A DNA stretch of 64,000 nt from Nannobrachium achirus. Taxonomy: Eukaryota > Chordata > Actinopteri > Myctophiformes > Myctophidae. A model generated the notes under the pieces. The model was not told the DNA's origin. It ran no database searches and saw only the letters and a program-made list of their open reading frames with translations. Numbering within the stretch: the first letter of the stretch is position 1; every line of letters begins with the position of its first letter. The position numbers and the translations under genes were made by a program. The stretch is taken from positions 50,619,712 to 50,683,711 of the forward strand of contig OY997659.1 of the NCBI GenBank assembly GCA_963921795.1. Direction: 5' to 3'. Below, one piece after another: positions 54,120-64,000 of the stretch.

Positions 54120-54185
54120 CAAGAGGAGAACATCCAATGCCTCGCGTTGCGAGGCATTGTGAGCATGTAGATCTGCTATATGTTT
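54120..54185. repeat. Decayed hairpin-family copy
   Basis: CCAATGCCTCGCGTTGCGAG, then GCATTGTGAGCATGTAGATC and TGCTATA; the left arm is shortened. Followed by the body fragment AAAGGTTTGAGAACCCCTGG. Confidence 0.5.
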
Positions 54186-54446
54186 ATTTTGGGGGTCACA
54201 GCCTAAAAAGGTTTGAGAACCCCTGGTATAGAGCATTAACAAATGTGTGCCAGGGGCATTGACAACTCATTCTTATGACTTCCTATCTAGCCAAGATTCA
54301 TAAACTAGTATATATTTTTTTTAAGAGAAAACAATAAAAAAATAAAAATAATACGCTAATATTCGACTTCGGTGAACAACGTCGAATACTGACTTTGATA
54401 TTTGAATATTTGGTGAATGCCCTAATGTATGTGTGTATGTATCTAT

Positions 54447-55430
54447 CAGTGGTGTAAAGTAACTACATTTAAAGGTGATACACCATGCATTTAAAAAGTA
54501 TTTATGTCATATTGTTTATGTCCCAAAAACGTTTTTCAAAAGGTTTGAGGCAAAATTACCACTCCTGAATAGAGAGCCTCTCTCATTTTGAATGGCTCTC
54601 AGAGCATTTTCAGCTGCAGTACCACCTTTGGCCTGAAACATTTTTTTTTTTTAAGAAAAAAAAAAAGTTTTCTTCAAAAACGGCCGTCAATGACGTCAGC
54701 GACGGCAGCAAATCTGGACAGCCTGTTTTGAGAACCTGTGGGATGCTTTTAACCTCCTCCTTCCCAAAACCAGAGAAAGACACAATGGTCAGAAATGGGA
54801 CTTTGTGAGGATAGAAGGTGCTAGTGGGACCCCAAAAAAAGGTTTTAAAATAGGAAAAGTGAAATTTCACGGTGTATCACTTTTAAGTAAGTACATTTAC
54901 TCAAGTACTGTACTGTACAATTTTGAGGTGCTTGTACTTTACTGGAGTATATTCAATTTTCAATACTTTAACTTCTGCTCCACTACACCTCAGAGGCAAA
55001 TATTGTACTTTGAGAGGGCGAGTGCCAAAGTGTGGCGGGCTTGTGTACTTTTACTCCACTGCAATTATTGGAAAACTTTAGTTACTGGTTACTTTGTCGA
55101 TTTTGATTAGTATTACAAAACACCCATTCATCACGTCAGCCTTAAATACATTTCATCCATTTGAAAATAGCAAGCAAACAGCAACCTCACAATGCGTCCA
55201 ATCGCAACGCACTGTAGTTTTACTATTTTCCAAGGATTTTTATACGTTATACTGTAAAAAGAAAACACACATTTTAGATTTAGTTTTTACACACCATTAT
55301 AATGTTTTTATTTTGATCATATGACCCTATTACTGAATGTCAGACTCCAGGTTTTCTTCAGAATATGTATCTGAAAACTTTTGAAATGGGACATTCTTCA
55401 TGATGTAGACACTTTCTACTTTTTGTAATA
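54447..55430 (+). mobile_element. CAGTGGTG-ended repeat, interrupted
   Basis: Starts CAGTGGTGTAAAGTAACTAC, is interrupted at TTAA by the element at 54473-54882, and continues GTAAGTACATTTACTCAAGT and CTCCACTACACCTCAGAGG. The right limit is uncertain because a further repeat (55430-55990) follows directly. Confidence 0.6.
54473..54882. mobile_element. TTAA-type MITE, family AGGT-ACACCATGCATTT (copy 2)
   Basis: TTAA at 54469-54472 and 54883-54886; ends AGGTGATACACCATGCATTT and AAATTTCACGGTGTATCACTT. Same family as 45132-45599. Confidence 0.8.
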
Positions 55431-55990
55431 CATTTTGATACTAGTCAGGTTTACTATGTATTTTTGTTGGATTTTCTGGGGGATTAGTAAAACTATACAT
55501 TTTTGGAATCTTCAGAGCATGGGGAATCCAAAAAGCTTTGTTGCCATTTGCTTGGACACCTGCAAAGTCGCCATTTTGGACGTTCAAAATGGCCTACATA
55601 AAATACATCATTTGTGCTATCTTGGCTTCTAGACAACCTAGAAACTTAATTAAACATGCCAATCCTATGTTTTCTGGGTCAAGGAATTGAATGAGTAAAT
55701 CATGGGTGTGAAATGTTCCAGACCCCCACCCCCTTTCTGGGGGTTATCTATTTTGGGACCCCCCAGAACAGTACACCAGCCAGTTATTGTCCGATTTTCA
55801 TAATATTAGAGTTGTTTTGTAGGTTTTAAAACATCCTGAGTTCATTTATTACACTTTTAAAGCAGCCAGAATAACCTTTCTGACTTTTGGTTGGGGTCTT
55901 TCCTCACCCCCCCCAGGGAGACCCCTGAGCCTATCTCAGTAATCGTTCTGCTGCTGCTCCACAACAATGTTAAATCAGGTGTTGTTAGAG
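55430..55990 (-). repeat. Dispersed repeat, inverted partner of 61618-62185
   Basis: About 550 bases matching 61618-62185 in reverse orientation (GATACTAGTCAGGTTTACTA, TTTGGACGTTCAAAATGGCC, GCAGCCAGAATAACCTTTCT). It lies immediately 3' of the zinc-finger exon on the minus strand and would contribute its 3' UTR. Confidence 0.8.
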
Positions 55991-56047
55991 GTGAGACTTT
56001 ACATTGAAGCTTTTCCCTCAAAATCTCTTGTTGCCAGTGATAGGTCC

Positions 56048-56932
56048 TCATGTCGACCTATCATGTCGAGTTCGCTCATGTCGTTTGAGACTACTGCTCT
56101 GCCTGAACCTTGTCCAACACTGGTCACAGTTGTAGGGTTTCTCTCCTGTATGAATTCTCTGGTGACTTTTTAGAGTACTGCGCTGGCTGAACTTTGTCCC
56201 ACACTGGTCACAGTTGTAAGGTTTCTCTCCTGTATGAATTCTCTGGTGATTTTTTAGAGCACTGCGTTGGCTGAACTTTGTCCCACACACTTCACACTGG
56301 TAGGGTTTCTCTGCTGTATGAATTATCTGGTGATCTTTGAGATAACCGCTCATGCTGAACCTTCTCCCACACTGGTCACAGTTGTAGGGCTTCTCTCCTG
56401 TGTGAATTCTCTGGTGATTTGTGAGATCACTGCTCTGGTTGAACCTTGTCCCACACTGGTCACAGTTGTAGGGTTTCTCTCCTGTGTGAATTCTCTGGTG
56501 ACGTTTGAGATTACTGCTCTGGCTGAACTTTGTCCCACACACTTCACACTGGTATGGTTTCTCTCCTGTATGAATTCTCTGGTGCTTTCTGAGACTACTG
56601 CGCTGGCTGAACCTTGTCCCACACTGGTCACAGTTGTAGGGCTTCTCTCCTGTGTGAATTCTCTGGTGATATTTGAGATAACCGCTCGTGCTGAACCTTC
56701 TCCCACACTGGTCACAGTTGTAGGGCTTCTCTCCTGTGTGAATTCTCTGGTGACGTTTGAGATGACTGCTATCACTGAAACTCTTCCCACACTGGTCACA
56801 GCTGTAGAGTTTGAGTTGACTGTTTCCACTGCAGACATGTTTCTTCAGTGGTAGTTTGGTAGGAAAGACATCTTGGAATGGGGAATCTTCGGTCCAATTT
56901 GAGAATCGATATTCTAGGCCTGTTTCTTCCAT
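56048..56932 (-). CDS. C2H2 zinc-finger protein, nine fingers
   Basis: A 294-residue frame. I use the ATG at 56932; nine codons upstream the frame opens only with TTG. Residues 1-42 are a short non-finger leader ([19 protein letters not shown]) with no KRAB, SCAN or BTB domain that I recognise. From residue 43 nine tandem C2H2 fingers of 28 residues follow, joined by TGEKPY linkers (TAEKPY after finger six). The predicted DNA-contact residues (-1, 2, 3, 6) are DSHR, TGYY, QSSK, QSNR, QSDN, MGYD, QSAN, QSTS and QSSR, while the scaffold between fingers is almost constant. The last finger has CDQCW instead of CDQCG and four residues between its histidines. Such genes encode sequence-specific nuclear DNA-binding regulators. 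A non-coding first exon upstream is likely. Target and effector are unknown. Confidence 0.85.
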   Translation of the reverse strand: MEETGLEYRFSNWTEDSPFQDVFPTKLPLKKHVCSGNSQLKLYSCDQCGKSFSDSSHLKRHQRIHTGEKPYNCDQCGRRFSTSGYLKYHQRIHTGEKPYNCDQCGTRFSQRSSLRKHQRIHTGEKPYQCEVCGTKFSQSSNLKRHQRIHTGEKPYNCDQCGTRFNQSSDLTNHQRIHTGEKPYNCDQCGRRFSMSGYLKDHQIIHTAEKPYQCEVCGTKFSQRSALKNHQRIHTGEKPYNCDQCGTKFSQRSTLKSHQRIHTGEKPYNCDQCWTRFRQSSSLKRHERTRHDRST

Positions 56933-56959
56933 CGGGGATACGACTTTACTTGCTGACAA

Positions 56960-57299
56960 CTTGCTGATATTGTCTTGAGTTCAGTAACTCAATGGTATAA
57001 TAATGTAATGATGACCTCTGATAAATAGTAGACCTCCTCTTCTCTTAATCCGGGATATCTGACCTGTGTGATTCTCAGGGTGGTCGAAGGAAGCTAGTAA
57101 GAGAGGTATCTGGGTTGTAAAGCCAGATACCCTGGTTCGTATGAAATGGAGTTGGAGTGTGCTTGCACTTCTGCTGAAGGTCTGTGGATGGTCGTGAAAG
57201 TAGAGTCTTGAAGAGGTTCTGTTGTCCTGCGCTGAGAAGAGTCCTGTTGGAGATTCTTGAGTGTGTTGGTTGATTCTGTTCTACTAGGAGATGTGCAGT
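56960..57299 (-). other. Probable 5' UTR region of the zinc-finger gene
   Basis: No repeat recognised. An 80-codon minus frame (57336-57094) lies here but has no domain and overlaps the candidate TATA box, so it is not called as coding. Confidence 0.35.
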
Positions 57300-57360
57300 C
57301 TCTTTTTATCCCCTTCCTCTGAGCTGGTCGAGTCATCCTGGTGATGTCACAATGAGTCAG
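57300..57360 (-). promoter_or_regulatory. Candidate promoter of the zinc-finger gene
   Basis: On the minus strand, reading towards the gene: TGACTCAT (AP-1 type, 57359-57352), TGACATCAC (CRE-like, 57349-57341), GATGACTCG, then GGGGATAAAAAGAGA (TATA-like, 57313-57299). The order and spacing fit a TATA promoter with initiation near 57270. A 5' UTR, perhaps spliced near CACACAG|GT (about 57063-57070), would link it to the ATG at 56932. Inference only. Confidence 0.4.
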
Positions 57361-58610
57361 CTATAACCATATTTGGAGATCTGGGTGATGTAGAGTTGAT
57401 GATGTCAGTATTGGTAAGCTGCTCCATGTATGGAGATCCAGGTGATGATAGTCAACTCCCTAAATGGAGATCCAGGTTTGATGGTGACCTGTCCGATAAA
57501 CGAAATAATGTGAGATCCTTGGTAACAGTGTCGCTATTTCCCCCCTGCTGCCCGCAGAACAATTACCACGCCATCTATCTATAAATGCGACAAATCTCTG
57601 TGAGTATGTGTGTATGTAATCCGCATATCTCGGGAACCGTTCGTCCCACCGGCTTCAGATTCGGCACACGCGTTCCCCGCCGCGGCCCGGAGTGCAGTGC
57701 CGGGCCTCGACCCGACCCGAAGCGCGGTTTTCTGAAACCGACACGAAACGTTCGGAATCTCCTTATGCGGAGTTGATTGTTGACATCAGGCTGTTCCGGA
57801 GGAAATCGGCGCAAGCGCTGACACATTGTGACATCACATCATCAAGGGCTCTGACATCACGTACGCCAACTGAACAATGGGCATGATGGGTATTGCCTAA
57901 CAACCGGAGGGGCATCATTTCCCATGGGTGGCAAAGCAAGCAGGCTGCATATTACTGCTCAAGATGAAGACAGACAGATACAGATATATCCATATATGGG
58001 CATACAATTGATGCAGACAGAAATATATCTCCATATATGGGCATAAATGGACACAGGCAAACAGATAAATGGGTTTGCGTTAAAGGGTGGGGCATTCATT
58101 GCATATTTACATCGTTCTTGAGTAGGCCGGCCACCCGAAGGGCAGAGAGCTCCATATATGGGCATAAAAGGGACTCAGACAGACAGATACAGAGATCTCC
58201 ATATAATATATGGAGATCTCTGTATCACCATTTTATGCCCATAATGGGCATAAAATGGTCGCAGACATTCAGATATCTCCATATATGGGCATGATATCTC
58301 CATATATGGGCATAAATGGACACACGCAAACAGATGGTCAAAACGGGTCCTATGACAACAGTAATAATGGGGTTTGCATTAAAGGGTGGAGAATTCATTC
58401 CCTATTTACAAGGGCAGAGATCTCCATATATGGGCATAAAAGGGATTCAGACAGATACAGAGATCTCCATATATGGGCATAAATTGGTCGCAGACATTCA
58501 GATATCTCCATATATGGGCATGCTATCTCCATATATGGGCATAAATGGACACACGTAAACACATGGTCAAAACGGGTCCTATGACAACAGTTATAATGGG
58601 GTTTGTTTAA

Positions 58611-59087
58611 AGTTGTACCATGTAACTTTTTTTATAAAACAAATCTTAAAATGGTCCTAGCTGTTAAATCGCTAAAGTTTTAGAACCCCCACTCCGTTAT
58701 TTTCAGCTTCTAAAGCCTTCTCTTTATATGTTTTCTATGATCCCTGCCCGGGACTGGTTTTCGCGGAAAAAATTGCGTCATCACACTACCGGCCAATCAC
58801 AGCGAGGGTTATACACTGCCGGCCAATCACAGCGCAGAACATACACTGCCGGGCTCTCTGGTGGGTTTAGGAAACACGCCTTCAGGAAGTACACTGCAGT
58901 GTTTACACTGGAGGAGTCTAGCATGTAACTCTCCAACCGCTGCTCGTAGGACGACACGGGAGACCTCATTGAACGCGGTGGTCTGACGGCCCGGTCCGCG
59001 AGCGAAAAACGGACGAAAAAAGCAAACGCGACCGCGGTTTGCTATACTGCTACAGACCACCAGTTGAGCAACTTACACAGTATAGCT
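58611..59087. mobile_element. TTAA-type MITE, family AGCTATACTGTGTAA
   Basis: TTAA at 58607-58610 and 59088-59091. Ends AGTTGTACCATGTAAC and TTACACAGTATAGCT are inverted repeats with a few differences. It splits the Helitron sequence GTTTGCATTAAAGGGTGGGG, which is intact elsewhere (58372, 59770), so the empty site is known. Confidence 0.85.
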
Positions 59088-59295
59088 TTAAGGGTGGGGC
59101 ATTCATTCCATATTTACATCGTTCTCGAGTAGGCCGGCACCCGACTAGACACTTGGCCGCCAAAAGAGCAGAGATCTCCATATATGGGCATAAAAGGAAC
59201 ACACAGACAGACAGATACAGATACAGAGATCTCCATATATGGGCATAAATGGACATAGGCAAACAGATGGTCAAAACAGGTTGTATGACAACAGG

Positions 59296-59756
59296 TGTTA
59301 CGGCTCGCTCCTCCTCCCCTTCACATACTGGCCCTTCTCACCACCTCCCCCCTCACTGACTGCTTCCCTTCACCAATCACAGCACCTGTCCTCCATTCCT
59401 CAATCACCAGCTGCCTACAAAGACCCAGTCTGCTCGGCGCGCGATTGCCAGAGCTTGTCAAGGTTGGTAAAGTTAGATTGCCAGACTTAGCTTTCCCACT
59501 ATAGCAAGTTAACAGCTCGTAATCTCCTTGAAGTTTTTGCTGTGCTCTATTTTTCCCGTTGGAACTTTTTGCTAACGCTGTCTCTCATCTCCTCCCCAGT
59601 TTTTCCGGATCCTGAGCTGAGCCGACAGCGAAGCCATTATTCCCCACATTTCCCCCACTTGGACTTTTTGTGAATAAATTTGCCCTTGTGGGCTTTCACC
59701 AACAATCTGCCTCTTCCTTTGCTGAGCTTTTGGGTCAAACTAGACAAGCCCTAACA
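59296..59756 (+). mobile_element. Solo LTR, probably Gypsy-type
   Basis: Starts TGTTACGGCTCGCTCC and ends AAGCCCTAACA (TG...CA), with ACAGG duplicated on both sides (59291-59295, 59757-59761). It contains GTGAATAAATTTGCC, a polyadenylation-signal region. No internal retroelement sequence is present, so it is a solo LTR left by recombination. It lies in the Helitron at 57574-59875 and is younger than it. Fossil; the exact duplication suggests modest age. Confidence 0.8.
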
Positions 59757-59989
59757 ACAGGTATAATGGGGTTTGCATTAAAGGGTGGCGCATTCATTCC
59801 CTATTTACATCATTCCCGAGTTGGCCACGTCGCCAACTAGACGTTCTGCCGCCCGAAGGGCGGCCGAGCTTCTAGTTGATTATAATGAGGATTTGACCGG
59901 ACATGATTTTATTACCTTAGTAAACTTTGACGTAAACACTTTATGCATTTAAAGTTTGTCTTCATCATCGTCATCTTTAATGTCTAACC

Positions 59990-61080
59990 TAATAGTGTTG
60001 ACACAGTTTCCACCATAGCATAGAGTGAAAGGCAGGTTATTTTGCAGCCACATTTGATGAGCTCAAGTACTGCCTTTGGAGCAGGGAGGGCAGGACACTT
60101 GATCATACCCTCGACTCTCTGAATTCCATCTATTTTCTTCAATTGGTGGAAGCTCAGGGCAATTTGTCAGGTATGATAAGGTATGCATGTAAGTGCAGCA
60201 CGAGTTGGAGGTAGCATCTCACCCTCCAAGTTATTTGACATACAGTAAATAGTTCCCATCTGAGTAATCACAGGGTTGTTGGACCTTTTGAACTGTAAAC
60301 ATGGCATGCAAAACATTCCGACTGCAATGTTGATGGAAGCTCACCATTAATAAGCTCAGGAGGAATGGAAACCTTGCCAAGGTCCTTGAAGCGGTTAATG
60401 GCATTGTTATCATTATCAGGTGTTGACCCATGTCTTTTTGGAGATTCCAACAAATGTTCTTCCCCAGTCAGCAACAGAAACATTGTGTAGGCTATGGAAC
60501 CCTTGACATTTGTGAACTCGCTCAAATATTTCTATTTCCTTTTGGACCTTTGACTGTTGCAAATTTCAGAGAAGTAACAGCAGGAGGACATCAGTGTCGG
60601 GTAACCAAACACATACTGTATGTATTGCAAAGCACCAAGCAGCAGAGGCAAGGACTTAATGAGGTAATGTGTGTGCACCTCCTCAAAATCAGCTTCCATC
60701 AATCCAAGAAAATAGATGGAATTCAGAGATAGGAGGGTATTTTACAGTCAGGTGTCTTGCCCTCCCTGCTTCAAAAGCTTTTTTTATTGATTTAAGTATT
60801 TATTAGAGGTTTTGCATAGGAAAAGGTACAATTTCATGACAGTACACTCACTGATACAAGGTCAACTCAAATGAAACTCAGGTAAGGCAGGCCTTATTTC
60901 TGTTGAGATCCTTCTCTTTAACTATATATAAATAATGGCAGTACTTGAGCTCATCAAATGTGGCTGCAAAGCAGGTTGCAAGGGACGGTGCAGCTGCTCA
61001 ATAACCTGCCTTGCACTCCTCCCTGCAAATGCTATGGTGGAGACTGTCAACACTGTTAGGGAGAACATGTATTGTAGTGA
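59990..61080. pseudogene. Rearranged remnants of a cysteine-rich (CGCK-type) repeat-associated gene
   Basis: On the plus strand 60931-60990 reads AVLELIKCGCKAGCKGRCSC, and on the minus strand 60075-60030 reads AVLELIKCGCK. This resembles the C-terminal CxC-type motif of a multicopy family of uncharacterised proteins seen in fish and cnidarian genomes. 60268-60525 (minus) encodes an 85-residue piece with CFACHVY that may be an upstream part. 60078-60175 (plus) and 60660-60780 (minus) are inverted copies of each other. The pieces are broken and shuffled; no intact gene remains. The family assignment is from memory and tentative. Confidence 0.4.
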
Positions 61081-61122
61081 ATCTCTTTGGACATAATTAA
61101 GAAGATAGGGTGACAATAACAA

Positions 61123-61123
<1 letters not shown>

Positions 61124-61216
<93 letters not shown>
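61124..61216. repeat. (GT)n microsatellite
   Basis: About 45 GT units, followed by (TTGTG)n. Confidence 0.98.
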
Positions 61217-61219
<3 letters not shown>

Positions 61220-61617
61220 TTGTGTTGTGTTGTGTTGTCAGTGTGCAGTACAATAAATGGACGCGTTAGTCTGCGCGCCCAACGTGAGAAGTTGCAAACC
61301 TAAATTCTTGCAATCTCTGCAATAACACCTGTCAACCACAACTGTCTAACACAAACATGATATAAATAATATTGTAAATACTAATACATCATCAAAGTAC
61401 AATACATAAACCCAAGATACATAAAACCATTCAAAGTTTCAAATGTAAAAAAAAAAAAAGAAAGAAAACAATACCATCAAGATTTGGCGGTAGTAACTCT
61501 GAGGACGCCCCAGGGGTCCCGGACCCCCCATGGCCCCCCATGGCCGTGGAAGACCCCTGGTATTTGCTACAACTCTTTTTATTTTCAGAGCCCAGCTACA
61601 ACAACTTTTATGCTTCA
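61220..61617. other. No recognised gene
   Basis: Ordinary sequence with an A run at 61448-61460 and a small G/C palindrome CCATGGCCCCCCATGG near 61528. Confidence 0.35.
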
Positions 61618-62260
61618 ATTATGATCTAATTTAACATTGTCCTGGAGCAGGAGCAGAGCTATTACTGAGATAGGTACAGGGGTCCATCTGGGGGGTCCCA
61701 GGTGAGGGAAGACCCCAACCAAAAGTCATAAAGGTTATTCTGGCTGCTTTAAAAGTGTAATAAATGAACTCAGGATGTTTTAAAACCTACAAAACGACTC
61801 TAATATTATGAAAATCAGACATTAACTGGCTGGCGTACTGTTCTGGGGGGTCCCAAAATAGATAACCCCAGAAAGTGGGTGGGGGTCTGGAACATTTTAC
61901 ACCCATGATTTACTCATTCACTTCCCTGACCCAAAAAACATAGGATTGGCATGTTTAATTAAGTTTCTAGGTTGTCTAGAAGCCACGATAGCACAAATTA
62001 TGTATTTTATGTTGGCCATTTTGAACGTCCAAAATGGCGGCTTTGCAGGTGTCTGTGCAAATGGCAACAAAGATTTTTGGATTCCTCATGGTCTGAAGAT
62101 TTAAAAAATGTATAGTTTTACAAATCCCCCAAAAATTCCAACGAATAAACCTTCATAACATAGTGAACCTGACTATACCAATACTTTTGTACTTTTACTC
62201 AAGTAAACTTTTAATTCCAGACTTTTACTTGTAACAGAGTAATTTTACATTGCAGTAGTG
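61618..62260 (+). repeat. Dispersed repeat ending in CAGTAGTG
   Basis: 61618-62185 is the inverted partner of 55430-55990. It is followed by AAGTA-rich text (GTACTTTTACTCAAGTAAAC) that ends ACATTGCAGTAGTG, the CAGTGGTG family terminus. In this locus the two repeats are one continuous element. Confidence 0.7.
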
Positions 62261-62967
62261 CAGGGGTATTCAACAAAATTGTCCAGGGGGCCACATTGAC
62301 AGAAACCCAAGGGGCCGGGGGCCGCACTAACGTATCCACCCCCCCCCCCCCCCCCAAGCTATTAATCTAATGAACACTTGAAACAACGGGCACGACCACA
62401 TTTTCACTACTACATTTTCACAAACAAGCCCATTTTCATCTAAATACATTGCAAAGCAGAATACTTTTCATGTTAATGTGCTTAATTTCTGTTCAACAAG
62501 TTGACAACTGTAGACATGTTTAAAACCTAGTGCTAACTACGTCACACTAGTGATGGCCAACCTGGCTTTGATGCTATCTTAGAGTAGATGTCGACCTTAT
62601 TGACAGTGCACACACAATTGCCTTCTTTGATGCTATAACGATGCTCAACGAGGATCAGGTGGGTCGCAGACACACACACTCCACTCTGCTGCAGTGCTCT
62701 GACTGGAGTCTCTTCACTTGAATATGATGGAATATGATTAGGGATTACTGTGATTATGGTAAGATGAAGCTCACGTTTCATATCGCGCAAACCATACCTA
62801 TAACGTTCATTAGTCCCCACAAAAAAAAAAAAAAAAAGGATTTTGGATTTTTTTTTTTTTTTTTTTTCAAAATCTTTTTTTTTTTTTTTTCAAAATTGCT
62901 CCAGGGGCCACAAGGAAGGTCCCCGCGGGCCGCATTTGGCCCGCGGGACGCCAGTTGAATACCCATG
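62261..62967. mobile_element. hAT-type element with 8-bp duplication CAGTAGTG
   Basis: Ends CAGGGGTATTCAACAAAATT and CCAGTTGAATACCCATG; CAGTAGTG stands on both sides (62253-62260 and 62968-62975). GGGGGCCACATTGACAG and GGCCGCATTTGGCCCGC are typical of a fish hAT MITE. The 92-codon minus frame (62820-62542) lies inside and has no domain I recognise. C, A and T runs fill 62338-62356 and 62820-62891. Confidence 0.8.
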
Positions 62968-62975
62968 CAGTAGTG

Positions 62976-63456
62976 AGTGTGTGTGTGTGAGCATGCGTGC
63001 GCGCGAGTGTGTTATTTTTAAAGACTCAGTATATCACAAAAGATACAAAGCCTTACAGCTATGGAAAGTCCCCTTGCTGAGCTATAAAGACTTTTAGTCA
63101 ATATAATCACAGAGACCCTTTATGATGTCCCCTCAATGGAAGTTAAGCAGATCAATAACGTGTTAGTTGGGTTGTAATCGACATCACCAGCTCCCCTCCC
63201 CTCCCCTCCCCCATCTTGTACTCATGTGCGCGGGAGTAGCAGACCTTCACAAATGGGAATTGACACACAAGGTGACATGTGGTGCAAATGAGTGACAGAA
63301 AACCGATCGCGCAAATGTCACCATTTCAGAATTTCCTTTTTATTTTCTGGGGGGTACAATTTTGGTTGCAAGTAACAAATCCACAAGCTCGAAACGTAGC
63401 GCAAAACTTGTCTGCTTTTAAATTTGAAACAGTTTTGCACGTATGAGATATATACA

Positions 63457-63512
<56 letters not shown>

Positions 63513-63530
63513 CAGAAAGGGAACATTAGC
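62976..63530. other. No gene; (AT)n microsatellite at the end
   Basis: 63190-63210 has (CCCCT)n. (AT)n at 63446-63509. 63250-63420 may be single-copy. Confidence 0.4.
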
Positions 63531-63867
63531 CGATCTATAAGCTCACAAAGCATCACGATTGGGACTTTGATCGGACTGAACCCTTTGCCCAAATTTGGAG
63601 TCATACCTCATGGATACATATCATGGTCCGGGGACCACCAGTGGTCCTTGAGGGGGTTCCAGGTGGTCACCAGCTAGATGACTGAGAGTTGATAACCAAA
63701 TGGACCTTATTGATCTTTAACTCTTGAGAGCGTAAAAGGAAACCAAATGGACCCTTCATTTGGGTCCATTTGGTTGAATTTTACGCTCAATAGTTAAATT
63801 ATTGTAATATCTGCGTTACTTAATTTACGCAAGAGAATGTAGAATAATTGTTATTTTGATCAACGTT
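63531..63867. other. Decayed hairpin-family body and inverted repeat
   Basis: TTAGCCGATCTATAAGCTCA (63529) is a left hairpin arm without partner; GGGGACCACCAGTGGTCCTTG follows. ACCAAATGGACC... is an inverted pair (63697-63712 with 63750-63775). Confidence 0.4.
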
Positions 63868-64000
63868 TTTTAGTTTAAATCATTTTTAAAATGCTAAATA
63901 CAAAACAAACTTTTGGACATACAAGGTTTCCACCCTACAACGACGAAATATAAATCATGTACAGTAACTGGCCCACTGGCTTGTCACTTGTCATGATCTG
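63868..64000 (-). mobile_element. Third copy of the CAGGGACGTGCTGG hAT-type MITE, cut by window end
   Basis: Matches the inverse of 2290-2425 (TTTAAATCATTTTTAAAATG, TGGCCCACTGGCTTGTCACT). The end lies outside the window. Confidence 0.65.

Larger units (their letters stand above)
57574..59875 (+). mobile_element. Helitron (family A), complete ends, non-autonomous, 2.3 kb with insertions
   Basis: The 5' end TCTATCTATAAATGCGACAA follows an A, and the 3' end is the hairpin GCCGCCCGAAGGGCGGC, then CGAGCTTCTAG followed by T: insertion between A and T with a CTAG terminus and subterminal hairpin, all canonical for Helitrons. Near the 5' end is CCGCATATCTCGGGAACCGT, typical of fish Helitrons. The interior has many CTCCATATATGGGCATAAA units and TGGTCAAAACGGGTCCTATG blocks. 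It is interrupted by a TTAA element (58611-59087) and a solo LTR (59296-59756); its own length is about 1.36 kb. No Rep/helicase frame. Confidence 0.8.

Noticed and set aside
56267-56854. 195-codon plus frame and 162-codon minus frame across the zinc fingers
   Set aside because: Shadow frames of the 84-base finger repeat, which is divisible by three.

Overview
The window looks like a gene-poor, repeat-saturated piece of a teleost fish genome. The grounds are a vertebrate vigilin (HDLBP) coding sequence, a fish-style C2H2 zinc-finger gene, tRNA-derived SINEs with the fish 'GTTTGCATGTTCTCC' block, L1-, L2/Rex1- and RTE-type LINE pieces, Helitrons, hundreds of bases of (GT)n, and dense hAT-like and TTAA-targeting non-autonomous DNA elements. 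I cannot name the species.

Two protein-coding loci can be supported. The first (20745-24347, minus) is an intronless, uninterrupted 1200-codon vigilin copy with the full multi-KH array and a replaced C-terminus, best explained as a retrogene. The second (56048-56932, minus) is a nine-finger C2H2 zinc-finger exon with a plausible TATA/CRE/AP-1-type promoter about 0.4 kb upstream. Most other open frames are minisatellites, microsatellites or repeats. A 5'-truncated L1-type LINE (27245-28803), with clean target-site duplications, carries a recognisable ORF2 tail.

Layout: 1-14 kb is a mosaic of DNA-transposon MITEs (hAT type with 8-bp duplications, TTAA type, Mutator-like with 9-bp duplications), a SINE nested in a MITE and a 30-bp minisatellite. 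14.6-20.4 kb holds Helitron-like elements whose internal repeats carry many copies of CCATATATGG, plus a foldback element and a second 30-bp minisatellite. 20.4-24.4 kb is the vigilin copy. 24.5-27 kb is more Helitron-like sequence and an unexplained block of four hairpins. 27-31 kb holds LINEs and MITEs. 31-48 kb is dominated by a family with a long perfect hairpin at each end, whose core occurs both in TTAA-flanked elements and in an 8-bp-duplication hAT-like element. Between these repeats lie short single-copy islands. 41.6-43.8 kb is a head-to-tail pair of Helitron-like elements. 49-56 kb mixes LINE relics, a SINE and (GT)n. 57.6-59.9 kb is a complete-looking 2.3-kb Helitron interrupted by a TTAA element and a solo LTR. 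The remainder holds relics, a hAT-type element and microsatellites.

The genes do not form a pathway. The shared theme is mobile-element activity: a retroposed gene, a fast-evolving zinc-finger gene of a type often linked to repeat control in vertebrates, and many layers of nested insertions that can be ordered in time. All calls are by eye; element boundaries are exact only where target-site duplications are given.
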